A stretch of DNA of 64,000 nucleotides, taken from positions 224,069-288,068 of the forward strand of contig NZ_JAMXFD010000003.1 of assembly GCF_025370875.1 (NCBI RefSeq). Reading direction: 5' to 3'. The position numbers and the translations under genes are program-made. The stretch is from Laspinema palackyanum D2c (lineage in GTDB: Bacteria > Cyanobacteriota > Cyanobacteriia > Cyanobacteriales > Laspinemataceae). Shown piece after piece: positions 54,044 through 62,408 of the stretch (position 1 is its first letter; every line of letters begins with the position of its first letter). The notes beneath the pieces were generated by a model that saw only the letters and a program-made list of their open reading frames with translations, made no database searches and was not told where the DNA came from.

Positions 54044-54868
54044 ATGATGATGTTGAGCAAGTCTTCTTTCGCCTTAATTTCCCTCTCGATGGCATTCTCT
54101 GTGGCATTCGGTGGGAGTGCCGGTTTGACTAACCCCGTGCACCCTGGTGCTGCTCACAGGGCGATCGCCCAAAATGAGTTACCCACGGATTGGAACGTAT
54201 TTGAAACCCCCGAAGGCGCACCCGGACGACGAATTGGTGGCGGAACTCGGGGGAACTGTCCGAAGAGTGCATCCGGCATGATTGCCCTAGTTCCAGAGAA
54301 TAACCTAGGACTGACCCTCTCGGATACCCCCACCTTCTTGTTTTACGTCCCTAAAATTGAGGAAGCGAGTTCCGGGCCCATTGAGATGGAATTTCTCCTA
54401 GTGGATGAATCGGACCCTGAAAACGTGCAAGAAATTTATCAGCACAGAGTTCCTTTACCCGCTGGCGGGGGAACCATCGCCCTGACCCTACCCGATGATG
54501 AGAATCTCCCCCCCTTGCAAGTCAATCAACTTTATAGTTGGTACTTCTCACTGATTTGCAATCCGAAAGCATCAGACCCCTCGATTTTATCCCTGGGAGG
54601 TTGGATAGAACGGGTGGAACCCTCACCGACGTTGACCCAGGAACTAGAACAACTCACATCCCGCGATCGCATTGCCGTTTACGAGCGGGAAATCCTGTGG
54701 TTTGACGCGATCGGCACCCTCGCCCAACTCCTCCAGGACAACCCCAACGACCCCATCTTACGGCCAAAATGGAATGCGCTCCTAGAATCCATCAACCTCT
54801 CAGAAGTTGCTCAGGCCCCTTTCCTCAATTGGGAGCAGGAGCAAACCTCCAACCGCGATCGACCGTAA
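54044..54868 (+). CDS. DUF928 secreted protein
   Basis: A 274-residue protein with an N-terminal signal peptide (ALISLSMAFSVAFGGSAGLT). The DUF928 domain (about residues 60-235) shows PGRRIGGGTRGNCPKS, ALVPENNLGLTLSDTPTFLFYVP, LPPLQVNQLYSWYFSLICNP and WIERVEPSPTL. DUF928 is found almost only in cyanobacteria, commonly near secreted CHAT and haemagglutinin-like genes; a secreted CHAT gene is 11 kb away in this window. Its role in the envelope is unknown. ATG codons at 54044 and 54047 are equivalent starts. Confidence 0.88.
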   Translation: MMMLSKSSFALISLSMAFSVAFGGSAGLTNPVHPGAAHRAIAQNELPTDWNVFETPEGAPGRRIGGGTRGNCPKSASGMIALVPENNLGLTLSDTPTFLFYVPKIEEASSGPIEMEFLLVDESDPENVQEIYQHRVPLPAGGGTIALTLPDDENLPPLQVNQLYSWYFSLICNPKASDPSILSLGGWIERVEPSPTLTQELEQLTSRDRIAVYEREILWFDAIGTLAQLLQDNPNDPILRPKWNALLESINLSEVAQAPFLNWEQEQTSNRDRP

Positions 54869-55800
54869 TTACAAAGACCCTAAGATGTAAAAAGACCCAT
54901 TTTGCCCGGATAAAATGCCCCCCTTTCCAATCGATGTGTTACTCGCATATTTCTTAACATAATAATAGGTCACAGGGGGGTGAAAAACCCGAGTTCCGGA
55001 GGCTGAGGCGAGAGTGGAGTGACGGCTATTTGGTAATCAATCGGTCATACTCGGCTATGTTCCCATCCAAAACCAAGAAATGCCGTTCTCTTCTTCAACA
55101 CCCAAAGCAGGATAATTTAACCCGACGCTAACAGACTAATACTTTTGGCCCAGTTTTTTGAGAGGGATGGATGGATGAGACGGATCAGCCTTGAGCAAGT
55201 TGTAGCATTCATCCGCCCTTTTTTGTACAGTTTCAGGTCAAGCGTTGTCTTGTCGCATTGCCCAAATCGGCGAGTGGTCTAGGAAAGCCGAGTTATCGGC
55301 AATGTCCAGATTCAAACCCATCGGGTCTACTGGAAGCAGTCCAAGCCGATGAAAGAAGCTATTCACACTCCTGAATCGAACAATATTAGTCATGTCGAGG
55401 GGAAAACCTCATGGTCAGTATTAGTAATTAGCTAGATAAAATTCTTGAGTTTCGACGCACTCTGGGTATTCCAACAAATAAATCATCCAAATCCGAGGGT
55501 TAAGGGCCTAACACTACTCGATTAGCCCGCGCTTCTGGGGCTTCGTCCGCTTTTTTCCCCACCCTGAAGGGTCCGGGATTTTTGGATATTTTATTTTTTG
55601 GAGTTCCCTATAATAAAGCCCCGAGTATCGGTATAAGGGGTCAAGTTATTTTTACCTGACTCCTTAGCCTACGGCGATCGCTTAAACTTTTGTCAGTCAA
55701 CCAGTCTACAGCCACACCCCCCGGAATGGTTACAGCAACGGCGATCGTGCTACTGTAGAACTGATTCCCCTAACTGTATTTCCAACATAGATCAGCAGCG
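54869..55800. other. Gene-free region with degenerate repeats
   Basis: About 0.9 kb. 55152-55215 resembles 58650-58715 over some 60 bases (shared GAGCAAGTTGTARCATTCATC). 55523-55580 resembles the right half of the MITE-like element at 20360-20530. A TATAAT at 55609-55614 may serve the next gene, with a weak -35. No coding frame is convincing. Confidence 0.6.
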
Positions 55801-56718
55801 ATGAAACTTTATTATTGTAAGTACCCAGAGGGACGGCAAAATTTTGGAGATGCCTTAAACGTCTGGCTTTGGGAGCAGTTGCTTGATGGGATCTTAGATG
55901 AAGATCCCAGTTCAGTCTTTGTCGGAATTGGCACCTTACTCAATAATGCCCTGGCATCAAGAACCTCAAAGGCAAAGCAAAGAATTATTTTTAGCACTGG
56001 GGCTGGCTATGAGAAGCAAGCCTTAAGTTTAGATGAATCCTATCACATTTACTGTTTACGAGGACCGATCTCTGCCCAACTTTTAGGGGTTGACCCCGGC
56101 CTAGCGATCACCGATGGTGCCCTTTTACTGCGTAAACTGATTGATCTCAATCCCCTGCCTAAGAAATATAAATTTTCCTATATGCCTCATTATGATTTTG
56201 CTGGCGATGGCTGGCAAAATGCCTGCGATCAACAGGGTTTCGGCTATATTAGTCCGGCCTGGGATCGGGCCAAAGTAATCACCAGCATTCGCGAAACCGA
56301 GGTTCTAATTTCCGAAGCCATGCACGGGGCAATTGTCGCTGATGCGTTACGAGTTCCTTGGATTGCCGCCAAAACTCACCCGGCTATTTTGGAGCTCAAG
56401 TGGCAAGATTGGTGTGCTTCGGTGGGATTAGAATATCATCCTCAGACCCTGGGGTATCTCTATCACCCCCGCTCATCCCAGGGAGGCTGGGCGACAGGAG
56501 ACGCTTCCGCCTCGGTCGTAGATTGGGTAGTATCTCCGGCAAAACAGGTGCGCGATTGGTGGCGACAACGGAAAGCGGCTCAGGAGCTCTCGGAGTTGGC
56601 TAAGACAGCAACTCCTTGTCTGAGTAGTGATGTCTGTCTAGAGAGACTAATGACGCGCTTAGAGGAAGCCTTGGAGCAGTTTAAACAGGATTATCGTCAA
56701 GGAAAGTTCCAGGGTTAA
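55801..56718 (+). CDS. Polysaccharide pyruvyl transferase family protein
   Basis: A 305-residue protein of the polysaccharide pyruvyl transferase family. The N-terminus MKLYYCKYPEGRQNFGDALNVWLWEQL, the central FVGIGTLLNN and IIFSTGAGYE, and the later TSIRETEVLISEAMHGAIVADALRVPWIA are typical. Such enzymes transfer pyruvate from phosphoenolpyruvate to exopolysaccharide sugars, but many act in undefined glycan steps. The C-terminal 60 residues form a charged helix outside the core. It converges with a glycosyltransferase gene (gap 10 bases). A polysaccharide context is therefore likely. Confidence 0.82.
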   Translation: MKLYYCKYPEGRQNFGDALNVWLWEQLLDGILDEDPSSVFVGIGTLLNNALASRTSKAKQRIIFSTGAGYEKQALSLDESYHIYCLRGPISAQLLGVDPGLAITDGALLLRKLIDLNPLPKKYKFSYMPHYDFAGDGWQNACDQQGFGYISPAWDRAKVITSIRETEVLISEAMHGAIVADALRVPWIAAKTHPAILELKWQDWCASVGLEYHPQTLGYLYHPRSSQGGWATGDASASVVDWVVSPAKQVRDWWRQRKAAQELSELAKTATPCLSSDVCLERLMTRLEEALEQFKQDYRQGKFQG

Positions 56719-56728
56719 AGGCTAAGTC

Positions 56729-57799
56729 TTAAATTAGTTGCCCACTGCGCCAACGTTTTAAGAGAACTGGCATTCGAGTGGTAAAGAGTTTGAGACAAGA
56801 CCCCCAACTGGACCAACCCGGATAGTGTCGCAATAAGTAAAGTACGGCTGAGGGACTGAGCCATAACCCTTTCTGTCTGCCCAGGCGCTGGATGAGCTGG
56901 GAGCCAGTTAAGGGAGCCTGGAGGCAATCTAACAGTTCCAGACTGGGCGGTAATGTATTCGGGCAAGCCTCGGGATCATAGCCAGCATTAACCCAGGCTG
57001 GTTCTTTGCCACGATAGGTTTTAGACTCGGGGTGGCCAAAGCCGATGTTATACACAAAAGACACTTTCGGGATGATATGTATTCTATTTTGATGGAGTGC
57101 CTCCAGGGTCATAGTGATCACCCAGTCGGTTGTGTGTTGTTTTTCCAGCCAAAATTGATTGATGATTGTAGCCTGAGTTTCTATTGTCGGGGGTATTTTA
57201 TAAAATACACCAAAGGGGTTAGAGTAGAGTTTATCTTCGCTCATAGCAATGTCCTGCCAACGATCTGCCCAGGTGGCATACCCCCAAGAAAAGACCCGAT
57301 GGGAGGTAAAAAAATCGGCTTTGATTTGGTCTTTGGTGTTGCCTGCAATTGAGGAATAAGCACTAATCGAGAAAACCTGTTTTTGGTTTTTATAGGCCGC
57401 TAATAGGCGACACATTCGGTCATAAAAACAAGGATTCGGAACAATGTCATCCTCTAGGTAAACGAGGGAGTCATGGGTTTGGAATGTCTCGTTGAAGGCA
57501 GTAACGATGTTTTTATCACAGCCTAAGTTGTGCGATCGCCGCACTAGCTCAACGGGAATAATAGCTGAGAAATCCTTAAGAAGTTGCACAGTTTCCTCAA
57601 CTAAAGCCTGTTCTCGCTCATTTCTCGGCCCATCGACAACAGCAATAATCACCGGGGGACGCAGAGATTGTTGGGCGAGGCCATCGAGGACTTGCCTGAG
57701 CAAATCGGCGCGGGTGAAGGCGGGAAGCAGAATAGGTGGTAGGACTTGAGGCAGTGAGACTTCATCCAAGGTTGCTGGCAAGTGTTCCCCGTTAGCCAT
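56729..57799 (-). CDS. Family 2-type glycosyltransferase
   Basis: A 356-residue GT-A fold glycosyltransferase without membrane segments. The N-terminal PPILLPAFTRADLLRQVLDGL, the nucleotide-binding IAVVDGP and the DxD-like metal motif LVYLEDDIVPNPCFYDRM (about residue 120) are visible. SWGYATWADRW resembles GT2 or GlcNAc-transferase-like enzymes of sugar-chain synthesis. The ATG at 57799 is preferred because AAGGTG lies seven bases before it; a longer frame extends to 57880. The sugar and acceptor are unknown. Confidence 0.82.
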   Translation of the reverse strand: MANGEHLPATLDEVSLPQVLPPILLPAFTRADLLRQVLDGLAQQSLRPPVIIAVVDGPRNEREQALVEETVQLLKDFSAIIPVELVRRSHNLGCDKNIVTAFNETFQTHDSLVYLEDDIVPNPCFYDRMCRLLAAYKNQKQVFSISAYSSIAGNTKDQIKADFFTSHRVFSWGYATWADRWQDIAMSEDKLYSNPFGVFYKIPPTIETQATIINQFWLEKQHTTDWVITMTLEALHQNRIHIIPKVSFVYNIGFGHPESKTYRGKEPAWVNAGYDPEACPNTLPPSLELLDCLQAPLTGSQLIQRLGRQKGLWLSPSAVLYLLRHYPGWSSWGSCLKLFTTRMPVLLKRWRSGQLI

Positions 57800-58882
57800 G
57801 ATGTCACCTTCAATCAGGTTTGAACTGTAGGTTAGTTTAACACATGGACAGATCTGTAGGCTCGGTCCGATCAATCTCATTTGAACTCATGTTAGATGTC
57901 AATAAAACCAGTTTTGGGGAGTCTCTCTTTTTCACCACCCAGATTTAGGAAAAAAACCCAGTTTCTAAGACTAGGTTTGTTTTCCCGTTGATGATATCTC
58001 CTCACCCAGGGATTCCATAAGGGCAATAAAAAGTGGTCTGAGGCGATCGCCTCAGTAGAAAACCATCGGCACCACTACTTAGAAGCCAGGTTGATAAAAG
58101 CATTTCTGCATAGGATATTTAAATTTGATTAACAAATTCAGTTTGTAATCCCCGATAGAGATTTTATGGTACAGTCTCAACTCAAGTTTCCTAGTGAATA
58201 TCTATAAATACCTTGGCTTCCTCCCGCGTTACCAGTTTTTTTCGCCCCCGAGTGCCCCATCTTGACAAACTAGCATAACTCTGTATTGATAAGTCGAATC
58301 AATTTAAAACCTTGTCACTGATGCAAGTATTTAAACCCTGCCCAGTTTTTCCCTTAAATTTAATACCCGCATCACCAACGAATTGACAAGGGTTTTGGGC
58401 AGTTTTTGACAATCTGACGAATTATGGTAAACTGTATTATCAGCGGAGCAGTTTTGCTTGTTTATAAAATTGCTAGATTTTGCCACAATTTTTCGCCCCC
58501 AACCCTGATGATACCGTTGTCGATGGGGCCAAGGTTGGGGTGCGATCGCCTCCCAGATTTTCTCCCGCGTGACCAGTTTTTTTTCGCCCACTCACACCGC
58601 CTCTTGACAAATCTGCATAATTCTGTATTGATAAGTCGAATCAATATTTTTTCCCCAGTTTTTTGAAATGGAGGGACGGATGAGACGGGTCAATCTTGAG
58701 CAAGTTGTAACATTCATCGGCAGTTTGGTGAGAAAGGCTACGGCTATTTCCCTGGTCAGTTTTTGACAAAAGGCGATGAGTTATTGTGGCGGTTTCGTTG
58801 GGGTGGAAAACCCTTCTAAGCCGAAGAAAAAGACGCTTCTCCTCTTCGGTTAATTGTGGATACTGAGGTTCACAAAATGGGA
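57800..58882. other. Gene-free region with direct repeats
   Basis: About 1.1 kb. Two copies of an 85-base repeat (58220-58303 and 58561-58645) share TCTGTATTGATAAGTCGAAT and a T-rich tract. 58650-58715 resembles 55152-55215. 58727-58803 resembles the tail repeat at 59912-59990. A short element AAACCCAGTTTCT-AGACTAGGTTT lies near 57955. No convincing gene is present; an 86-codon minus frame at 58331-58591 overlaps the repeat. Confidence 0.6.
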
Positions 58883-59200
58883 CTACTCAAATTTTAGCAG
58901 ATTGCCCCCAGAGGAAATTTGCTTCAGAATCTCTTGCTCTTCCTGTTGGGTATGATATAAATCCCAACGCAGTTGGAGATTCAGCCAAAAATCCGGTGCC
59001 ATATCAAAAAATTTAGCCAACCGTAGAGCGGTACTGGTAGTGATTCCTCGCCGCCCGTTGATAATCTCATTGACTCTCTGATAAGGCACATAAATAGCAT
59101 CAGCTAAGTCTCGTTGGGCCAGTTCCATCGGCTTCAGAAACTCTTCTAAAAGCATCTCGCCAGGATGAGTCGGGGGGCGATGAGTGGGAATGCGAATCAT
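58883..59200 (-). CDS. higA: HigA-type addiction-module antitoxin (orphan)
   Basis: A 105-residue antitoxin of the HigA/VapI group. The opening RPPTHPGEMLLEEFLKPMELAQRDLADAI and the HTH continuation VPYQRVNEIINGRRGITTSTALRLAKFFDMAPDFWLNLQ are diagnostic. It would bind and silence a HigB-type RNase and repress its own promoter. HigB normally lies directly upstream; here the upstream neighbour is a DUF2283 gene and no HigB is present, so it is an orphan antitoxin. It lies near the decayed repeats. Confidence 0.85.
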   Translation of the reverse strand: MIRIPTHRPPTHPGEMLLEEFLKPMELAQRDLADAIYVPYQRVNEIINGRRGITTSTALRLAKFFDMAPDFWLNLQLRWDLYHTQQEEQEILKQISSGGNLLKFE

Positions 59201-59234
59201 TATGAATTACTCCGGGAGTGATATTAGTGATTTT

Positions 59235-59465
59235 TCAGGTTTTAACTAGGTTTTGTTGGCCGAGTTCTAGAGAAATGCCACTAATGCGATCGTCTCCAGG
59301 GCGATAGGATAATACTTCGATACCAATGGGTTCATGGGTATCTCCATCTTTGAAAAGGATAATATCATTCCCCAGTTCCGTAGCAATTTGGTTAGGACGG
59401 GGGGATTGCCAAAAAATGGTTAATAGTTCGGTTTCAGGTTCGTAAAATACTTTTATTTGGACCAT
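59235..59465 (-). CDS. DUF2283 family protein
   Basis: A 76-residue protein of the DUF2283 family (MVQIKVFYEPETELLTIFWQ...GNDIILFKDGDTHEPIGIEVLSY), a small beta-strand protein. In cyanobacteria DUF2283 genes commonly follow a small toxin-like gene. That gene is present just upstream but frameshifted. The start at 59465 overlaps the ancestral end of that gene by 13 bases, supporting a former coupled pair. It is therefore probably an antitoxin-like partner, a role inferred from context only. Confidence 0.75.
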   Translation of the reverse strand: MVQIKVFYEPETELLTIFWQSPRPNQIATELGNDIILFKDGDTHEPIGIEVLSYRPGDDRISGISLELGQQNLVKT

Positions 59466-59735
59466 AATTTTGTTCTTGTTTTAATTGCATCAGTTTGGTA
59501 AACTATAATCAAATAACCCTCTCCATTTTGCCTTGAGGGTGCGATAAAATAGCAAGACATTAATATCGCGCTGACTTTGGTAAATGGCCTCGGGTTGATT
59601 AAGGGTTTGCTGAATTTCAGTTTCATAATGGGCAATATCTGGATGTTTGATGAGCAATGTTTGCCAGTAGTTTTCGTTGGTGCGGACTGTGAACCCTAGA
59701 GGAGTAGAAACAATAAATTTAACAATTGATTCCAT
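59453..59735 (-). pseudogene. Frameshifted small gene paired with DUF2283 (probable toxin-like partner)
   Basis: The N-terminal frame (MESIVKFIVSTPLGFTVRTN, IKHPDIAHYETEIQQTL, NVLLFYRTL) stops early at 59490. The expected end of the family, NGEGYLIIVYQTDAIK, is encoded in another frame that continues to 59453 and overlaps the DUF2283 start. About eight residues of the usual linking segment also appear to be missing, so a small deletion with a frame change is likely. The intact family in cyanobacteria, as I recall, has FYR...NGEGF.ITAYPTDAIK. Function unproven. Confidence 0.65.
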
Positions 59736-59821
59736 GTTTTAGCTGAAGGCTAGGGTTTGCTGATATTGTAGCGAATTTGGGGATTTGGGGTGAGGGTTCA
59801 GAAACCCCGTTTCTTGGCTGC

Positions 59822-60142
59822 TCAAATCTCCTTTAACCCGGTTTCAATGGCTGATATCAGATTCGGTTGATTGGGAGGAAAGCCTTTTAAGGGCGCTTCT
59901 AGGGGTTCCTCGGTGAGGAAGGCTACGGCTATTTCCCGGGTCAGTTTTTGGCAAAAAGCAATGAGTTCTGGGGTCGGTTTCGTAGGGACGATAGGGTAAG
60001 AGGTTTTAGGGGGCTTTGGTGCCAGCGCTGTTAGGCTAGGGTAGCGGATGCCGGTGAGTCTTCCTCGGGACAGATGGTGGCCCAGATGAGTTCGCTGAGG
60101 GTCTTGGTTCCTAGGGGGCATTGAGCCAAAAAATGTTAACAT
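59822..60142 (-). CDS. Hypothetical protein whose C-terminal segment is repeated nearby
   Basis: A 106-residue frame whose C-terminal half (LTREIAVAFLTEEPLEAPLKG...LISAIETGLKEI) is recognisably repeated in decayed form at 60803-60902 and, for a shorter part, at 58727-58803. The N-terminal half is Pro-, Arg- and His-rich and may not be native. It may be a small real gene or the remnant of a larger one. I do not recognise it. Confidence 0.35.
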   Translation of the reverse strand: MLTFFGSMPPRNQDPQRTHLGHHLSRGRLTGIRYPSLTALAPKPPKTSYPIVPTKPTPELIAFCQKLTREIAVAFLTEEPLEAPLKGFPPNQPNLISAIETGLKEI

Positions 60143-60191
60143 GAGTTAGGCTAGGCTCTAATTAATCAGAAATTTCACTGAATTATTAACT

Positions 60192-60404
60192 ATGAAAAAT
60201 CCCATCGAACTTAATGAAGAATTGGTCGAAGAAGCATTGCGATTAACCAATATTCAAACAGAACAAGAATTAATTAATTTTGCTTTGGCAGAGTTAATCC
60301 GTAACCGCAAAAAACGCAATTTACTAGAGTTGAGCGGACAGATTCAATTCTCCACAAATTACGACTATAAATCCTTACGGGAAAACCGAAATGTTTCTGA
60401 TTGA
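60192..60404 (+). CDS. vapB: VapB-type antitoxin
   Basis: A 70-residue ribbon-helix-helix antitoxin of the DUF2191/VapB kind: MKNPIELNEELVEEALRLTNIQTEQELINFALAELIR, followed by a basic linker and a disordered C-terminal tail that would wrap the toxin. Its stop overlaps the vapC start by 14 bases, the usual coupling of such pairs. It would bind its promoter with VapC and autoregulate. Confidence 0.85.
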   Translation: MKNPIELNEELVEEALRLTNIQTEQELINFALAELIRNRKKRNLLELSGQIQFSTNYDYKSLRENRNVSD

Positions 60405-60798
60405 TACATCGGTTTGGATTGCGGTTTTCCGAGACAGGACTGATGCCGTCCGTCAATCTTTGTCAGCACTGATTAATGAGCAATCCATTTTTTTGAGCCG
60501 ATTCACTCAGATGGAACTGTTGCAAGGTTGCCGAGATGAACGAGAGTGGAGGCTGTTAGAAACCTATCTGCAAGACCAAGACTACATCGAACCCACTCCT
60601 CATACTTGGGTTGCGGCTGCCCGAATTTATTACGATTTGCAACGACAGGGGTTAACGGTTAGAAGTAGTATCGATTGTTGTATTGCTCAACTTGCCATAG
60701 AACATCAGTTAATTTTAATTCATAATGACCGTGATTTTGAGACAATTGCAAGGGTGACAAGCCTTAATAGTTTGCGCTTTCGACCGGACGATAATTAA
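60391..60798 (+). CDS. vapC: VapC-type PIN-domain toxin
   Basis: A 135-residue PIN-domain ribonuclease. The acidic active-site residues are visible: Asp5 in FLIDTSVWIAVF, Glu42 in QMELLQG, Asp95 in RSSIDCCIA and Asp113 with Asp115 in HNDRDFETIA. Length and architecture match VapC. The gene overlaps vapB and should be inactive while the antitoxin is bound. This is the only toxin-antitoxin pair here with both members intact and classic. Confidence 0.93.
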   Translation: MFLIDTSVWIAVFRDRTDAVRQSLSALINEQSIFLSRFTQMELLQGCRDEREWRLLETYLQDQDYIEPTPHTWVAAARIYYDLQRQGLTVRSSIDCCIAQLAIEHQLILIHNDRDFETIARVTSLNSLRFRPDDN

Positions 60799-60802
60799 AC
60801 CT

Positions 60803-60902
60803 TAAATCTCCTCTAACCCGCTTTCAAGGGCGGATATCAGATTCGGTTGATTGGGGGAAAGCCTTTTAATGGCCCTTCTAGGGTTTCGTCGGCGAGGAAG
60901 GC
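60803..60902. repeat. Decayed copy of the 59822 gene tail
   Basis: Aligns with 59823-59920, sharing GATATCAGATTCGGTTGATT and AAAGCCTTTTAA. The copy sits just past vapC and has no open frame of its own. Confidence 0.8.
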
Positions 60903-60940
60903 AATGTCGCCTTCTATCGTTCCAGCTTGTTGTGCAACTA

Positions 60941-61255
60941 CTAAAGGATATTGGTAATCTGATTAGAATCACAGTTGTAGCTTGGGTATTGCAAATCGTA
61001 TTGAGGATGTTTCTTTTGCAAATAATCAGCGATCGCCTTTTTGCGATTAGCCCTTTCGGACAAATCAGGCGGCGCATCTTCTAACAGATGTTCAGGATGT
61101 CCCCCACGTCTTTCGACAATGGTTTGGCGGGGTTGTAAACTCAACCAGCGTTCTTGAACCAAGCGTTTAATCAATTCATCGCTAGTCGTTTTTTCCCTGG
61201 CTAAAATTTCCACTAAACGGGCTTCGGTTTCGGGGTCTAGTTGTATGTTCAGCAT
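60941..61255 (-). CDS. Antitoxin-like protein, orphan
   Basis: A 104-residue protein opening LNIQLDPETEARLVEILAREKTTSDELIKRLVQERWLSL, a ribbon-helix-helix type N-terminus of plasmid-like antitoxins. A linker with RRGGHPEHLLEDAPPDLSERANRKKAIADYLQKKH follows. That is the form of a cyanobacterial antitoxin family that usually precedes a PIN toxin. The C-terminal 20 residues look non-native and no toxin follows, so it is orphaned and possibly truncated. Confidence 0.6.
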   Translation of the reverse strand: MLNIQLDPETEARLVEILAREKTTSDELIKRLVQERWLSLQPRQTIVERRGGHPEHLLEDAPPDLSERANRKKAIADYLQKKHPQYDLQYPSYNCDSNQITNIL

Positions 61256-61330
61256 GAGTCTTTCTGATTTGTGCTTGATGTCTAATTCTCCCGGATTTAC
61301 GCTAACTCATCCCATTGTAGCTAAATGCTG

Positions 61331-61395
61331 AGAAACCGGGTTTCTATGGATATCTCGGTTAGGATACAGAAACCCTGACAGAAACCCGGTTTCTT
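61331..61395. repeat. Two AGAAACC.GGTTTCT palindromes
   Basis: AGAAACCGGGTTTCT at 61331-61345 and AGAAACCCGGTTTCT at 61380-61394. Related motifs occur near 57960, 59800 and 62395. They form a short palindromic repeat family of this accessory region. Confidence 0.65.
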
Positions 61396-61409
61396 TGATT
61401 CCACTCAAC

Positions 61410-61619
61410 CTAAGACATTTCCAGAACTTGTTGCAGAGGAGGGGATAGTTCAATAGGCATAAAATAGGCGTTAGGATAGAGATAATCTTCCCCTGATTCA
61501 TCAATTATCCGCAGCATTTGATGACTATTCGCTGTTGAGTCCGGTAAGACTTGATAAATCTTGCGAACTTCTAGGGAAGCGGCATAGTCTGTGTTTTTGA
61601 TGCAAACAACAAAGTTCAT
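61410..61619 (-). CDS. Small hypothetical protein (69 aa)
   Basis: A 69-residue protein starting MNFVVCIKNTDYAASLEVRKIYQVLPD, with a later RIIDESGEDYLYPNAYFMPIELSPPLQQVL. It appears to be a small all-beta protein, similar in style to cyanobacterial proteins found among toxin-antitoxin genes. No motif indicates function. Confidence 0.6.
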   Translation of the reverse strand: MNFVVCIKNTDYAASLEVRKIYQVLPDSTANSHQMLRIIDESGEDYLYPNAYFMPIELSPPLQQVLEMS

Positions 61620-61658
61620 TGGTTTGACTCTAATCGATAAAGCGGCAGCAGTTCAACA

Positions 61659-61997
61659 TCAAACAAAAATTACTTGATTGGCGAAATCTTCTAATTCTCC
61701 AATTTTGGCGTAAACCTCTAACTCTTCTATCGCATAACCAATGGAAACTTTAGGACTTAAAAAGAAAATCCCTGTAAACGCTTCACCTTGAGCAACACAA
61801 TTTTTAGCTAAAACTAAAAAATCGTGATCTGTGGTTACAAGAGGACGCTTGAGTTGCAAAGAACGACTCAAAATTATTTCATCAATAGCACTACTATTAT
61901 TGTCTTCTTGAGCGGTCATAACCTCAACCCCTCTCAGTTGTAAACCAATTTTAATCGCTCGATGGACTGGAGCATCGAAATAGTAGGAGATTGCCAT
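61659..61997 (-). CDS. DUF5615 PIN-like toxin
   Basis: A 112-residue protein of the DUF5615 group, a PIN-like nuclease fold. An acidic residue near the N-terminus (YYFDAPVHRAIKIGL) and the later TTDHDFLVLAKN segment carry the predicted metal ligands. It directly follows a DUF433 gene with three bases between them. That pairing is a recognised type II toxin-antitoxin arrangement in cyanobacteria. Confidence 0.82.
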   Translation of the reverse strand: MAISYYFDAPVHRAIKIGLQLRGVEVMTAQEDNNSSAIDEIILSRSLQLKRPLVTTDHDFLVLAKNCVAQGEAFTGIFFLSPKVSIGYAIEELEVYAKIGELEDFANQVIFV

Positions 61998-62000
61998 TTT

Positions 62001-62351
62001 TTATCCCTGCTGCTGCCGTTTTTGCTGAAGTGCCTGTTTAAAATCGGCGGTATGATGACCGACTCCCATTGTAACTAAATCAGCTTGCAGGTTCTGGATT
62101 TCTTCCTGTTCTTGAGCAATTTGAGCATCAATCTGGGGTTGATAGGTGTAGTAATAACTGAGGGCTGAATAAATGGCAGCAAGGGGGATTTCTGGGTGTT
62201 GAAAGTGCAGTTCTTCTGGACTCCACCCGTGGGCGTGTTTTTCTTGAATCAGTTGGGCAACTGAAACGCGACTATTGACAATTGTTGCCTGATTTTGAGT
62301 ATCAATTTCTAGGTATTGCCAGGTTACAGGAGTATCTGTGGTGAATGTCAT
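62001..62351 (-). CDS. DUF433 antitoxin
   Basis: A 116-residue DUF433 protein. The helix-turn-helix-like core RVSVAQLIQEKHAHGWSPEELHFQHPEIPLAAIYSALSYYYTY is diagnostic. A C-terminal helix (IDAQIAQEQEEIQNLQADL) would contact the toxin. It is located immediately upstream of the DUF5615 toxin gene and is likely its antitoxin and repressor. Confidence 0.85.
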   Translation of the reverse strand: MTFTTDTPVTWQYLEIDTQNQATIVNSRVSVAQLIQEKHAHGWSPEELHFQHPEIPLAAIYSALSYYYTYQPQIDAQIAQEQEEIQNLQADLVTMGVGHHTADFKQALQQKRQQQG

Positions 62352-62408
62352 GTTGAGAACAGGGTAAGGGTTGATCCGATTATAGCCAAGTTTTCAGAAA
62401 CCGGGGTT

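Noticed and set aside
58331-58591. 86-codon minus-strand frame between the glycosyltransferase and higA
   Set aside because: Its start lies in a direct repeat whose other copy has no matching open frame.
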